Source of the DNA: Flavobacterium sp.
GTDB lineage: Bacteria > Bacteroidota > Bacteroidia > Flavobacteriales > Flavobacteriaceae
DNA: 64,000 nt
Reading direction: 5' to 3'
NCBI RefSeq assembly: GCF_017744675.1
Contig: NZ_JAGIAV010000005.1
Coordinates: forward strand, 1 to 64,000
Shown: in pieces, positions 40,441 through 48,854 of the stretch
How the letters are laid out: every line of letters begins with the position of its first letter
How positions within the stretch are numbered: position 1 is the first letter of the stretch
Position numbers and translations under genes: made by a program
Notes under the pieces: model-generated
The model's input: the letters and a program-made list of their open reading frames with translations, nothing else
Told to the model about the DNA's origin: nothing
Databases searched by the model: none

Positions 40441-41572
40441 TAATTGTATTCTTAACTTCCTCTGCAATTCTTCTTGCTTCGGCCATGTTTTCGTTCACGA
40501 TGGTTACGTGCCCCATTTTTCTGAAAGGACGTGTTTGTTTTTTACCGTAAATATGTGGTGTAACGCCATTCCAGCCTAAAATGGTTTCAATGTTTTCATA
40601 AACTACATTTCCAGAATAACCTTCGGCACCTACTAAATTGACCATAATTCCGGCAACCTTACTGTCTGTGTTTCCTAACGGAAGATCTAAAATAGCACGC
40701 AAATGATTTTCGAATTGTGAAGTATAACTCGCTTCGATAGAATAATGTCCCGAGTTGTGCGGACGCGGAGCTACTTCGTTTACCAAAATTTCATCGTCTT
40801 GTGTCTGGAACATTTCAACCGCTAGAAGTCCAACGTGATTGAAGCTTTCAGAAACTTTTAAAGCAATTGTTCTGGCTTTTTCTGCAACTTTATCATCGAT
40901 TCTGGCTGGGCAGATTACGTATTCCACTTGGTTGGCTTCTGGATGGAATTCCATTTCTACAACCGGATACGTTTTGATTTCTCCTGATGGATTTCTAACT
41001 ACAATTACCGCCAACTCGTTTTTGAACGGAACCATAGTTTCTGCAATACATTCCACATTTGGAAGCGTATCTAAATCGGAAGCTTGGCGAACTATTTTTA
41101 CACCATTTCCATCATAACCAAATTCAGTGCATTTCCATACAAAAGGAAATTTTAGATTGCTGATTTTAGATTTTAGATTTTCTAGATTTTCAAATCTTTC
41201 AAAAGGTGCAGTTGGGATATTATTCTGAGCGTAAAAGTCTTTTTGAACACCTTTATTCTGAATTCCTTTTAAGGTTTTTGGAGATGGATATACTTTTAAA
41301 CCCTCGTTTTCTAATTGTGTCAAAGCTTCAAGATTTACCAATTCGATTTCAAAAGTTAAAACATCGACTTGTTTCCCGAAGTTGTAAACCGTATCATAAT
41401 CCATTAAATCGCCTTGAAAGAATTTGTTGCAGGCAATTTTGCTCGGCGCTTCGTCGCTTGGATCTAGAACGTACGTTTGTATATCAAATTTTCTGGTGTC
41501 AAACAAAAGCATTTTACCTAATTGTCCGCCACCTAGTATTCCTAATTTAAAATCAGAAGAAAAATAATTCAT
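40421..41572 (-). CDS. purK: 5-(carboxyamino)imidazole ribonucleotide synthase
   Basis: A 383-residue ATP-grasp enzyme that carboxylates AIR with bicarbonate. It starts at MNYFSSDFKLGILGGGQLGKM (41572), with the nucleotide motif GILGGGQLG near 10. The upstream 16-codon extension overlaps the promoter and is rejected. ATP-grasp features are FPFVWKCTEFGYDGNGV and EVAPRPHNSGHY near 262. Followed by purE; a repeat-bearing 104-bp gap separates them. Confidence 0.95.
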   Translation of the reverse strand: MNYFSSDFKLGILGGGQLGKMLLFDTRKFDIQTYVLDPSDEAPSKIACNKFFQGDLMDYDTVYNFGKQVDVLTFEIELVNLEALTQLENEGLKVYPSPKTLKGIQNKGVQKDFYAQNNIPTAPFERFENLENLKSKISNLKFPFVWKCTEFGYDGNGVKIVRQASDLDTLPNVECIAETMVPFKNELAVIVVRNPSGEIKTYPVVEMEFHPEANQVEYVICPARIDDKVAEKARTIALKVSESFNHVGLLAVEMFQTQDDEILVNEVAPRPHNSGHYSIEASYTSQFENHLRAILDLPLGNTDSKVAGIMVNLVGAEGYSGNVVYENIETILGWNGVTPHIYGKKQTRPFRKMGHVTIVNENMAEARRIAEEVKNTIRVISGQ

Positions 41573-41589
41573 TTTGTGTTGTGTTTTTG

Positions 41590-41597
41590 CAAAGATA
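41590..41597 (-). promoter_or_regulatory. -7 promoter box of purK
   Basis: TATCTTTG on the minus strand, 17 nt before the ATG; this also fixes the purK start. Confidence 0.6.
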
Positions 41598-41641
41598 CTT
41601 TTTAATCTTTTTTTAGCCAAAATTCATTACGCACTAGTTTT

Positions 41642-41718
41642 TTGCCACGAATTACACGAATTGCTCGAATTTTTTATTGCTAATTATAATTAGTGGAAAT
41701 TAGTGTAATTAGTGGCAA
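41642..41718. repeat. TTGCCACGAATTACAC inverted repeat
   Basis: Arms 41642-41657 and 41703-41718 match at 15 of 16 positions. The interior repeats ACACGAATT and AATTAGTG words. Between the 183-residue gene and purK. Confidence 0.8.
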
Positions 41719-41727
41719 CTCAAAAAC

Positions 41728-42279
41728 CTATTTTATTTTCTTCAAAACTTCTTTTGCGACGGCTTTATAAGCGGGAGAATGATCTGCGAAATCTTTTTCG
41801 AGTATAACCTTAAGTTCTGGATGAATCCAGTCGTAATCACAGCCTAAAATATATAAAGTCCTGATAGAATAGGCTTTTGTGGCAACTTTAGTGTCATTAA
41901 TTAGCCAATCAAAAGAAGCTTCGATGCAATCTTGAAGATTTTCTTCGGAGAGTTTAATGCTGTTCTCACTTTTCTTATAATGTGATTTTACCAAAAGCTG
42001 TGTCACTTTTGCAATCGGACGAAGCGAACTTTCGTCTTTTAAAACCTTCAAATTCGAAAAGAAAAAATCAAGATGTGGCTGTAGCCAAAGTAATTCTTCG
42101 TAAGAAACAAATTCTAAAATCCAGCAAGCTTTATGGTTGTTTTTGTCTGAAGGCGTAAAACAGATGGAAACTAATTCGCTAAAAAGCGAAGGATTTTCTA
42201 AAACATCTTGCGCAGCTTTTAGACGGTTTTCTCTATATGCATTTACGTAATCTAGTTTTTTTTGCAGTTCAGAAAGCAT
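41728..42279 (-). CDS. Helical protein of unknown function
   Basis: A 183-residue soluble protein, predicted all-alpha (pattern like HEAT repeats: LVSICFTPSDKNNHKACWILEF; VATKAYSIRTLYILG; AYKAVAKEVLKKI). It has no catalytic motif I can name. Relatives in flavobacteria have been labelled adenylosuccinate lyase, but none of the signature motifs of that enzyme are present, so I do not use that name. It is immediately upstream of purK on the same strand, with an inverted repeat between. Confidence 0.65.
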   Translation of the reverse strand: MLSELQKKLDYVNAYRENRLKAAQDVLENPSLFSELVSICFTPSDKNNHKACWILEFVSYEELLWLQPHLDFFFSNLKVLKDESSLRPIAKVTQLLVKSHYKKSENSIKLSEENLQDCIEASFDWLINDTKVATKAYSIRTLYILGCDYDWIHPELKVILEKDFADHSPAYKAVAKEVLKKIK

Positions 42280-42301
42280 TATTTTGAAATTAAATACTAT
42301 G

Positions 42302-44404
42302 CTAAAATAAGTAATTTAATGAGATCATTCCGTAGTAATTTATCGGTAGACCAGGATAATAAAACCTTGGCTGTGCATTTCCGATTCCGGTCGCATTGGT
42401 CAAAATCATCGAAGCATATTTTTCATTGGTCGCATTATTTATTCCGGCATCGAAATGCGCTTTCAATCCAGACAAAATTTCAAATTGATAGCCTGTTTTT
42501 AAATTCAATAAAGAATAAGAATCTGAAAAATTGGCGTTTGAATCGTTCATCGGAATTTTATCTGTGAACTGAAAATCGGCTGAAAAATAAAATCCTGAAT
42601 TGGTATTGAAATTAAAACCTGCGCTTGCCGTATTGGCAGGAACTCCTGTTAATTTATTTCCTGAATAATCATTTCCGTTGTCGACAAATTCTTTGAATTC
42701 ATAATTTCCAATAGAAGTGCCGACGTAAGAGTTTAAATTAAAAATTCGATTAATAGTCCAATTATGTTTTAGCAAAATTTCAATTCCTTCATGGAAAGTC
42801 TTTCCCGTATTTACGCCTTCATATTGATCGTCTCCAATTCTTTTAGCAACCAATAAATCTTTAATTTCCATTCGATAAACGGCAATTTCAACATATAATT
42901 TTTTACTGAAAAGATGAAGTTTGCTTCCTAATTCAAAATTGTAACCTGTTTCTGGTTTTATGTTCTGATTGATATTTCCTGTGCTAGTTAAAGTTTCTTC
43001 GGTTGCGGGAAGAGAAAATCCCCGGCTTGCAGAAAAGTAAAAAGTCTGGATTTCATTTGGTTTGAACAAAAAGGAAAGCTGTGGTGAAAAAATGCCATCA
43101 TAACTATAATGCTCCGTCGGATTATTCGCAGAAGCGGGAAAATCATTCTGAAGTTCAAATTTGGTTTTGTTGTAATTTAAACCTGCCTGAATCTCAAATC
43201 GGTCAGAAAGCAAGGTTCTAATTTGCGAAAAAATATTATAAAAATGCCTTTTCTGATTGGTTGCTGTAAGCTGATCGCCTTGTAGGCTTCCGTTTCCATT
43301 ATTTTGCTGATACAGATTTTGAAAAGTATTGCCACTATAATGGTCTGCGAAATATTCAATGCCACCAATAAATTGATTGTTGATTTTTCCGATTGTAAAA
43401 TCTCCAGAAAATTGCGTTCGTACGCCTGAAGCAAAAGTATATTGACGCAAAATATCAAAAGGACGCGGTTCGTTGCTGTCTTTATAATTAACAAAGACCG
43501 AAGTCGAATTATTCAAATGATCATTGATTTTAAAGTCATAAGCCAATCCGCCTAAAGTCGATTTGTATTCTTTAAAACCTTTTGAAGCAACCCAAGTTGG
43601 TGCGCCTGCTTGTGGATTATTTTCGAAAGTAGTCTTATTGATCGAACTCGGAATGTATGCTTTCAAATAAGTATAATTGGAAAAATAAGTCAGTTTGCTG
43701 TTTTTCTTTCTAAATAATTCTCCGCCAAGCGTAATTCCTTCACGATTGTAAGCGCTGTTTTCACGCCAGCCGTCAGTTTTTAAATTATGATAACTCACAT
43801 TTAGCGATGAACTTTTTTCATTCAAATCAAAACTGATTCTGTTTTTCAATAATCCGTAAGAGCCAAAAACAGAACTGACTTCCGCTTGATAATTGCCTTT
43901 TCTTAAAGATTCGGGAGAAATCAAAATTGCGCCGCCCAAGCCAGCGCCATAAACACTAGAAAGCGGACCTTTTATAACTTCAATTTGATTAATATTTTGA
44001 AGGTCAATATCATCAATCACCGTTTCGCTGTTTCCAGAAGTAAGTGGAATGCTTCCGTAAAAAGCCCTAATTTTATTCGTTCCGTATGGAGTTCGTGCGC
44101 CAATGCCGCGAATCGAAATTCGGGTTGTGGTAATATTAGACGATTGCATAAAAACGCCAGGAATGGTATTGATGACATTGCTAATGTCTGTAGTATTATT
44201 TCGAAGTAATTCTTTTTCGGATAAAATGCCAATAGAAGCGGGACTGTTCTGCAAATCCCGATTAATATGAAGTGAACTAATTAAAACTTCATTCAGTTTT
44301 TGCGTTTTAACCGAATCAATATTTTGGACTTCTTTTTCTTGTGCCATCAAATTTTGAAAAACCAGAAACACAACAATAAGAAAATCGTATTTTTTTTGAA
44401 GCAT
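42302..44404 (-). CDS. TonB-dependent outer-membrane receptor
   Basis: A 700-residue receptor. I start it at ATG 44404 (MLQKKYDFLIVVFLV), giving a normal signal peptide ending LMA-Q; an in-frame TTG six codons upstream repeats the same words. After a possible TonB box (LNEVLISS) comes the plug (SISIL-like ASIGILSEKELL...ISNVINTIPGVF; IEVIKGPLSSVYGAG). A roughly 540-residue beta barrel ends in a terminal Phe (YGMISLNYLF). No SusC-type N-terminal domain. Ligand probably a siderophore or cofactor, not provable here. Confidence 0.9.
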   Translation of the reverse strand: MLQKKYDFLIVVFLVFQNLMAQEKEVQNIDSVKTQKLNEVLISSLHINRDLQNSPASIGILSEKELLRNNTTDISNVINTIPGVFMQSSNITTTRISIRGIGARTPYGTNKIRAFYGSIPLTSGNSETVIDDIDLQNINQIEVIKGPLSSVYGAGLGGAILISPESLRKGNYQAEVSSVFGSYGLLKNRISFDLNEKSSSLNVSYHNLKTDGWRENSAYNREGITLGGELFRKKNSKLTYFSNYTYLKAYIPSSINKTTFENNPQAGAPTWVASKGFKEYKSTLGGLAYDFKINDHLNNSTSVFVNYKDSNEPRPFDILRQYTFASGVRTQFSGDFTIGKINNQFIGGIEYFADHYSGNTFQNLYQQNNGNGSLQGDQLTATNQKRHFYNIFSQIRTLLSDRFEIQAGLNYNKTKFELQNDFPASANNPTEHYSYDGIFSPQLSFLFKPNEIQTFYFSASRGFSLPATEETLTSTGNINQNIKPETGYNFELGSKLHLFSKKLYVEIAVYRMEIKDLLVAKRIGDDQYEGVNTGKTFHEGIEILLKHNWTINRIFNLNSYVGTSIGNYEFKEFVDNGNDYSGNKLTGVPANTASAGFNFNTNSGFYFSADFQFTDKIPMNDSNANFSDSYSLLNLKTGYQFEILSGLKAHFDAGINNATNEKYASMILTNATGIGNAQPRFYYPGLPINYYGMISLNYLF

Positions 44405-44468
44405 AAATTTTTTTTGAAGCAATTTTCGAGTTTAGAATTTTATCTCGGCAGATTGATATTGGAATTTA

Positions 44469-44573
44469 ATTTTAACACATAGAAACATAGCATTGATTGA
44501 GGCAAAAAAGGCGTTTCAGATTTTATTGTAACTTCTTTTTAAACAAAAATCTATATCTCTATGTGTTTAAAAT
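44469..44573. repeat. TTTTAACACATAGAAACATAG imperfect inverted repeat
   Basis: Left arm 44469-44490 and right arm 44551-44573 are close reverse complements. It lies between the sugar dehydrogenase and the receptor, and may end the former. Confidence 0.6.
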
Positions 44574-44580
44574 TTTCATT

Positions 44581-44638
44581 TATAATTGATTCCAATATAA
44601 GTTGGAATTTGGGTTTTTAGAAATTGGAATTTAAAAAA
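44581..44638. repeat. TTCCAA-type intergenic repeat
   Basis: TTGATTCCAATATAAGTTGGAATTTGGG and AATTGGAATTTAAAAA; directly after the sugar dehydrogenase stop. Confidence 0.5.
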
Positions 44639-45913
44639 TTATTTCTTCGCTGTTACTTTCCAAATGGTATTACTGCTATCATCATTTACCAAAAGGGATC
44701 CATCATTCATCACAGTTACTGCAACAGGACGTCCGTAAACTTCGGCTTTTTCATCATTCGAAATAAAACCCGTTAAAAAATCTTCTGGCTTTCCTGAAGG
44801 TTTTCCGTCTTTAAAAGGAATGAAAAGCACTTTGTAACCTGAAATTTTAGAACGGTTCCAAGAACCATGCTGACCTACAAAAACACCATTTTTATATTTT
44901 GCTGGAAATGCATCTTTAGTGTAAAAAGCCAATCCTAAAGAAGCTGTGTGAGGACCAACCGATACATCAGGAACAATTGTTTTTTCTACCAAATCTTTTC
45001 TTTCGCCTTTCATTCTCGGGTCAGGAATATTTCCAAAATAAGCATAAGGCCAACCGTAGAAACCATCTCTTTTTACACTTGTAATATAATCAGGAACCAA
45101 ATCGTCTCCCAATTCATCACGCTCATTTACTGCAGTCCACAATTCTTTGTTTACAGGATTCCAATCCATTCCAACAGGATTTCGCAACCCAGAGGCATAG
45201 ATTTTTTCACCCGTTCCATCAGGATTAATTTCTAGAATTGCAGCACGACGAACTTCTTTGTCCATTCCGTTTTCTCCGTTATTACTTCCAGAACCTACAG
45301 AAACGTAAATTTTGCTTCCGTCAGGACTTGCTAATAAATTTCTTGTCCAGTGATTGTTGTAACCGCCGGCAGGAAGTTCAAGGATTTTTTCTCCTTTGGT
45401 TTCCAACTTCAGCGGATTGTTTTTATAAGGATAGCGGTATAAGCCATCGGTATTGGCAATGTAGAAAAAGTCTTTTAAGACCAGCATTCCAAAAGGTTTG
45501 TTCAGTCCCGAAATAAAAACTTCTCTCGTTTCAAACTTTCCATCCTTATCTTTATCTCGCAAAACCGTAATTTGGTTTTTACTGGCGCGCGTTCCGCTTT
45601 CCACAACAAAAATATCTTGGTTAGGAGCAATATATGTCCAACGCGGATTCTCAAATCCGTCCGCAAATTTAGTTACAGTAAAACCTTCAGGAGCTTTTGG
45701 CGTTTTGCCTGAAGGCCAGCCAATCACTTTACTATTCTTGGTTTTAGACTCCGTTGCATAGGGCGGAGGAAGCGTAATTTCTCCAATGGCAGTTTTTACA
45801 ACATTTCCTGGCTGTTTGGCCAAGGCTTCTTTTTCTTCTTTTTTCACTTGCCCATTGCAGGCAGTCATTAAGGCTAGTAGCGGTATCGATAATAAGGCTA
45901 AGGATTTTTTCAT
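44639..45913 (-). CDS. PQQ-dependent sugar (sorbosone-type) dehydrogenase, lipoprotein
   Basis: A 424-residue beta-propeller protein. It starts at MKKSLALLSIPLLALMTACNG (lipobox, Cys near 20) rather than seven codons upstream. Propeller motifs of the GSDH/L-sorbosone dehydrogenase family are present: FENPRWTYIAPNQDIFVVE, NHWTRNLLASPDGSKIYVSVG, YASGLRNPVGMDWNP, and FVGQHGSWNRS. In the periplasm it would oxidise sugars with PQQ, which the cell may import. No PQQ synthesis genes are nearby. Confidence 0.88.
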   Translation of the reverse strand: MKKSLALLSIPLLALMTACNGQVKKEEKEALAKQPGNVVKTAIGEITLPPPYATESKTKNSKVIGWPSGKTPKAPEGFTVTKFADGFENPRWTYIAPNQDIFVVESGTRASKNQITVLRDKDKDGKFETREVFISGLNKPFGMLVLKDFFYIANTDGLYRYPYKNNPLKLETKGEKILELPAGGYNNHWTRNLLASPDGSKIYVSVGSGSNNGENGMDKEVRRAAILEINPDGTGEKIYASGLRNPVGMDWNPVNKELWTAVNERDELGDDLVPDYITSVKRDGFYGWPYAYFGNIPDPRMKGERKDLVEKTIVPDVSVGPHTASLGLAFYTKDAFPAKYKNGVFVGQHGSWNRSKISGYKVLFIPFKDGKPSGKPEDFLTGFISNDEKAEVYGRPVAVTVMNDGSLLVNDDSSNTIWKVTAKK

Positions 45914-46068
45914 TTGAGTTTTGGAGTTAATCATTTATAAAACAACAATTTAATCATTTAAAATAAGGCATCAAAAAAGAGTTTGTAAATATTAACTGAT
46001 ATTTAACATTCGTAAAAAATATCTCGAATACAGTTTATTTTGATAGAAGCTGTTAAGTTCTAATTCTT

Positions 46069-46076
46069 TATCTTTG
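46069..46076 (+). promoter_or_regulatory. -7 promoter box of hpt
   Basis: TATCTTTG, 24 nt before ATG 46101. It overlaps the upstream TTG, which rules that out as the start. Confidence 0.6.
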
Positions 46077-46100
46077 TCCATTATTTTAAAAAGAAAAATA

Positions 46101-46631
46101 ATGATACAACTTCACGATAAACAATTTGTTCCGTTTATTTCGGCTAAAGAAATTGATTTTGCTTTGACCAAAATGGTAGCTCAGGTAGAAAACGATTTTG
46201 GAGATGATACGCCAATTTTTATTGGAGTTCTGAATGGTGCTTTTATGGTGGTATCAGATTTTTTGAAGAAATATAAAAAACCATGTGAAGTTTCGTTTAT
46301 AAAAATGGCTTCGTATGAAGGAACAGAAAGTACAGAATCGGTTAAGGAATTAATTGGAATCAATCATGATCTTTCAGGAAGAACAGTAATCGTGATTGAA
46401 GATATTGTTGATACTGGAAATACTGTAGAAGAATTAAAGCACTTGTTTAAAGCGCAAAATGTAAAGCATTTTAAAATTGCAACCTTGTTCTTTAAACCAG
46501 AGGCATATAAAAAAGACATTAAAATAGATTATATCGGAATCCGTATTCCGAACAAATTTATTGTAGGTTACGGTCTAGACTATGATGGTTTAGGGAGAAA
46601 CCTAACCGAAGTTTACAAACTAGCAGAATAA
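46101..46631 (+). CDS. hpt: Hypoxanthine phosphoribosyltransferase
   Basis: A 176-residue type I PRTase starting MIQLHDKQFVPFISAKEI (46101); an in-frame TTG at 46074 lies within the -7 promoter box and is rejected. The PRPP motif VIVIEDIVDTGNTVEEL is near 98-114, and IGVLNGAFMVVSD is typical of the hypoxanthine group. It converts hypoxanthine and guanine to nucleotides. Followed after 71 nt by adk, a conserved pair in flavobacteria. Confidence 0.95.
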   Translation: MIQLHDKQFVPFISAKEIDFALTKMVAQVENDFGDDTPIFIGVLNGAFMVVSDFLKKYKKPCEVSFIKMASYEGTESTESVKELIGINHDLSGRTVIVIEDIVDTGNTVEELKHLFKAQNVKHFKIATLFFKPEAYKKDIKIDYIGIRIPNKFIVGYGLDYDGLGRNLTEVYKLAE

Positions 46632-46702
46632 AAAAACAAAACACAACTAAATATTCATTTAAAGACTTCTGAAAGACAGAAGTAACAACACTCATTTAAA
46701 TT

Positions 46703-47275
46703 ATGATTAACATCGTTTTATTTGGAAAGCCTGGTGCAGGAAAAGGAACTCAGGCAGAATTTTTAAAAGAAAAATATAATTTAACACACCTTTCGACAGG
46801 AGATATTTTTCGTTTCAATTTAAAAAATGATACTGAACTAGGAAAACAAGCAAGAGTTTTTATGGACAATGGAGAATTGGTTCCTTGCGAAGTAACAACT
46901 GCAATGTTAATTGATGAGGTTAAAAAACATCCAGATACTGCAGGATTCTTGTTCGATGGTTACCCAAGAACAATCAATCAAGCAGAAGCTTTAGATAAAT
47001 TTTTACCAACAATCGGATCTAGCGTAACAGCAACAATCGCTTTAGAAGCTGATGACGAAATTTTGGTAAAACGTCTATTAGAAAGAGGAAAAACAAGCGG
47101 AAGAGCTGACGATCAAGACGAAGAAAAAATTCGTGTAAGATACCAAGAGTACAATGAGAAAACAGCTCCTCTTATTGGATATTATAAAGAACAAGGTAAG
47201 TTTCATGCCGTAGACGGTATCGGAACTATTGAACAAATTACAGAGCGATTAACGTCAGTTATAGATAATTTGTAG
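46703..47275 (+). CDS. adk: Adenylate kinase
   Basis: A 190-residue enzyme interconverting ATP, AMP and ADP. The P-loop is GKPGAGKGTQ (residues 7-16), the AMP site HLSTGDIFR (about 28-36), then FLFDGYPRTINQ and a short lid with R-x-DD-x-(D/E). This is the short-lid type without zinc cysteines. ATG 46703 is preceded by CATTTAAATT. The paralogue is at 9146-9709. Confidence 0.96.
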   Translation: MINIVLFGKPGAGKGTQAEFLKEKYNLTHLSTGDIFRFNLKNDTELGKQARVFMDNGELVPCEVTTAMLIDEVKKHPDTAGFLFDGYPRTINQAEALDKFLPTIGSSVTATIALEADDEILVKRLLERGKTSGRADDQDEEKIRVRYQEYNEKTAPLIGYYKEQGKFHAVDGIGTIEQITERLTSVIDNL

Positions 47276-47284
47276 AAGCTTATT

Positions 47285-47417
47285 CCAGCTGTACGTTACA
47301 AGTCCTCGCTAAAAAAACTATTTTTCCAAACCATAAAACGAGCTTCCTTCGGTCGCTGTTTTCTGGCAGGAAAAATTAGTTTTTTTAGCTCCGGGCTTTT
47401 CACTTCCATCTGGGCTA
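47285..47417. repeat. Structured intergenic element, copy C
   Basis: The outer pair CCAG / CTGG encloses a near-perfect stem GCTAAAAAAACTATTTTTCC (47308-47327) with 47369-47389, and an inner AGCTTCC-TTCGG-TCGCT hairpin. It shares with copies A and B the plan of short conserved GC-rich ends and a variable long central hairpin, and may be a related family. Confidence 0.55.
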
Positions 47418-47475
47418 GAAATCAAGATTGCGAATTACTATTAACGAGACCATTTTATAACGAATCCACTATCAA

Positions 47476-48750
47476 TTGGAAATACTAATTATATTTTTTC
47501 TAATTCTATTAAACGGAGTTTTCTCCATGTCTGAAATCGCTTTGATTTCGGCCCGTAAAAACAGGCTGGAAACTGCTGCGAAAAAAGGCAATAAAAGTGC
47601 TAAAACAGCACTCGATTTAGCCAATTCCCCAAATAAGTTTTTATCTACAGTACAAATCGGAATTACCCTTATCGGAATTTTGACGGGTATTTATTCTGGT
47701 GACAAAATCACTGCCGATGTAGAACTTTTTGTAGCGGGTTTTGCTGTTCTTAAACCTTACGCACATTCAATCGCGGTTGGAATTGTAGTTGTAGTTTTAA
47801 CTTTTTTCTCATTGGTTTTAGGGGAATTGCTTCCAAAACGAATCGGATTAAATTATCCAGAATCAATTGCCAAAATGGTGGCAATGCCAATGAAAGTGAT
47901 TTCGATTATTACGGCTCCATTTATTTGGTTGCTAACTACATCAACAGATTTTTTATTGAATGTTTTTCAAATAAAACCAACTGCTGACGGAAAAGTTACC
48001 GAAGAAGAAATTAAAGCCATTATTAAAGAAGGAACAGAAGTAGGAGAAGTTCAAGAAATTGAACAAGATATCGTAGAGCGTGTTTTTCATATTGGCGATA
48101 GAAAAGTAAGTTCGTTGATGACGCACAGAAAATCTGTTGACATGCTGCCCTTAAAAGAAGATAAAGCAAAAATCAAAGAATTAGTTGTTCAGGATTTACA
48201 CGCAGTTTATCCTGTTTACAATGAAAATTACGATGATATTGTGGGAGTCGTAACGCTTAAAAATATCTTTGCCAACATCGAAAACGAACAATTTGATTTG
48301 TCGGCAATAGTTTCAGATGCGCCTTATTTAATGGAACAAACGACAGCTTACAAAGCTTTAGAAAATTTCAAAAAAACAGGAGTTCATTACGCTTTAGTTT
48401 CAGATGAATATGGTGTTTTTCAAGGTTTAATTACTTTAAATGATATTCTAGAAGCTTTGGTTGGAGATGCATCAGAATTTTACAAAGACGAATTCCAACT
48501 AATAGAAAGAGAAGACGGTTCGTGGTTGGTTGACGGACATTATTCGTTACACGACTTCTTAACGTATTTCGAATTGGACGAACTGACAAACGATTACGAA
48601 GTAAATACCGTAAGCGGAATGATTATGACCGAGCTTTCTCATATTCCAAAAGAAGGAGAGAAGTTAGTTTGGCAAAAATTTGTTCTAGAAGTTATCGACA
48701 TGGACGGTGTTAAGATTGACAAAGTGCTTGTAAGAGCATTAAAAGAGTAG
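47476..48750 (+). CDS. CorC/HlyC-like hemolysin-family membrane protein (CNNM domain)
   Basis: A 424-residue protein starting at TTG 47476 (MEILIIFFLILLNGVFSMSEIAL, the canonical family start). DUF21/CNNM membrane domain with about four helices to residue 160, two CBS domains (VERVFHIGDRKVSSLMTHR...; MEQTTAYKALENFKKTGVHYALVSDEYGVFQGL), and a C-terminal CorC_HlyC domain. Relatives are linked to Mg2+ or Co2+ export. It lies between adk and obg on the same strand. Confidence 0.88.
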   Translation: MEILIIFFLILLNGVFSMSEIALISARKNRLETAAKKGNKSAKTALDLANSPNKFLSTVQIGITLIGILTGIYSGDKITADVELFVAGFAVLKPYAHSIAVGIVVVVLTFFSLVLGELLPKRIGLNYPESIAKMVAMPMKVISIITAPFIWLLTTSTDFLLNVFQIKPTADGKVTEEEIKAIIKEGTEVGEVQEIEQDIVERVFHIGDRKVSSLMTHRKSVDMLPLKEDKAKIKELVVQDLHAVYPVYNENYDDIVGVVTLKNIFANIENEQFDLSAIVSDAPYLMEQTTAYKALENFKKTGVHYALVSDEYGVFQGLITLNDILEALVGDASEFYKDEFQLIEREDGSWLVDGHYSLHDFLTYFELDELTNDYEVNTVSGMIMTELSHIPKEGEKLVWQKFVLEVIDMDGVKIDKVLVRALKE

Positions 48751-48760
48751 AGAAATTTGT

Positions 48761-48833
48761 TTCAAGTTGTAAAGTTTCAAGTTTCAGGTTAACAGCTTTG
48801 AGCCAACTTGAAACGTGAAACGTGAAACATGGA
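48761..48833. repeat. GTTTCAAG / CTTGAAAC inverted repeat
   Basis: TTTCAAGTTGTAAAGTTTCAAG and GCCAACTTGAAACGTGAAACG pair in part. It lies just upstream of obg. Confidence 0.6.
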
Positions 48834-48854
48834 ACTACACATAAACAAGAAAAA

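Noticed and set aside
41728..42279. Adenylosuccinate lyase
   Set aside because: The name circulates for relatives near pur genes, but the protein is far too short and has none of the lyase signature motifs.
47285..47417. Integron attC-type recombination site
   Set aside because: A large imperfect palindrome is present, but the RYYYAAC/GTTRRRY core sites and an integrase gene are not seen.
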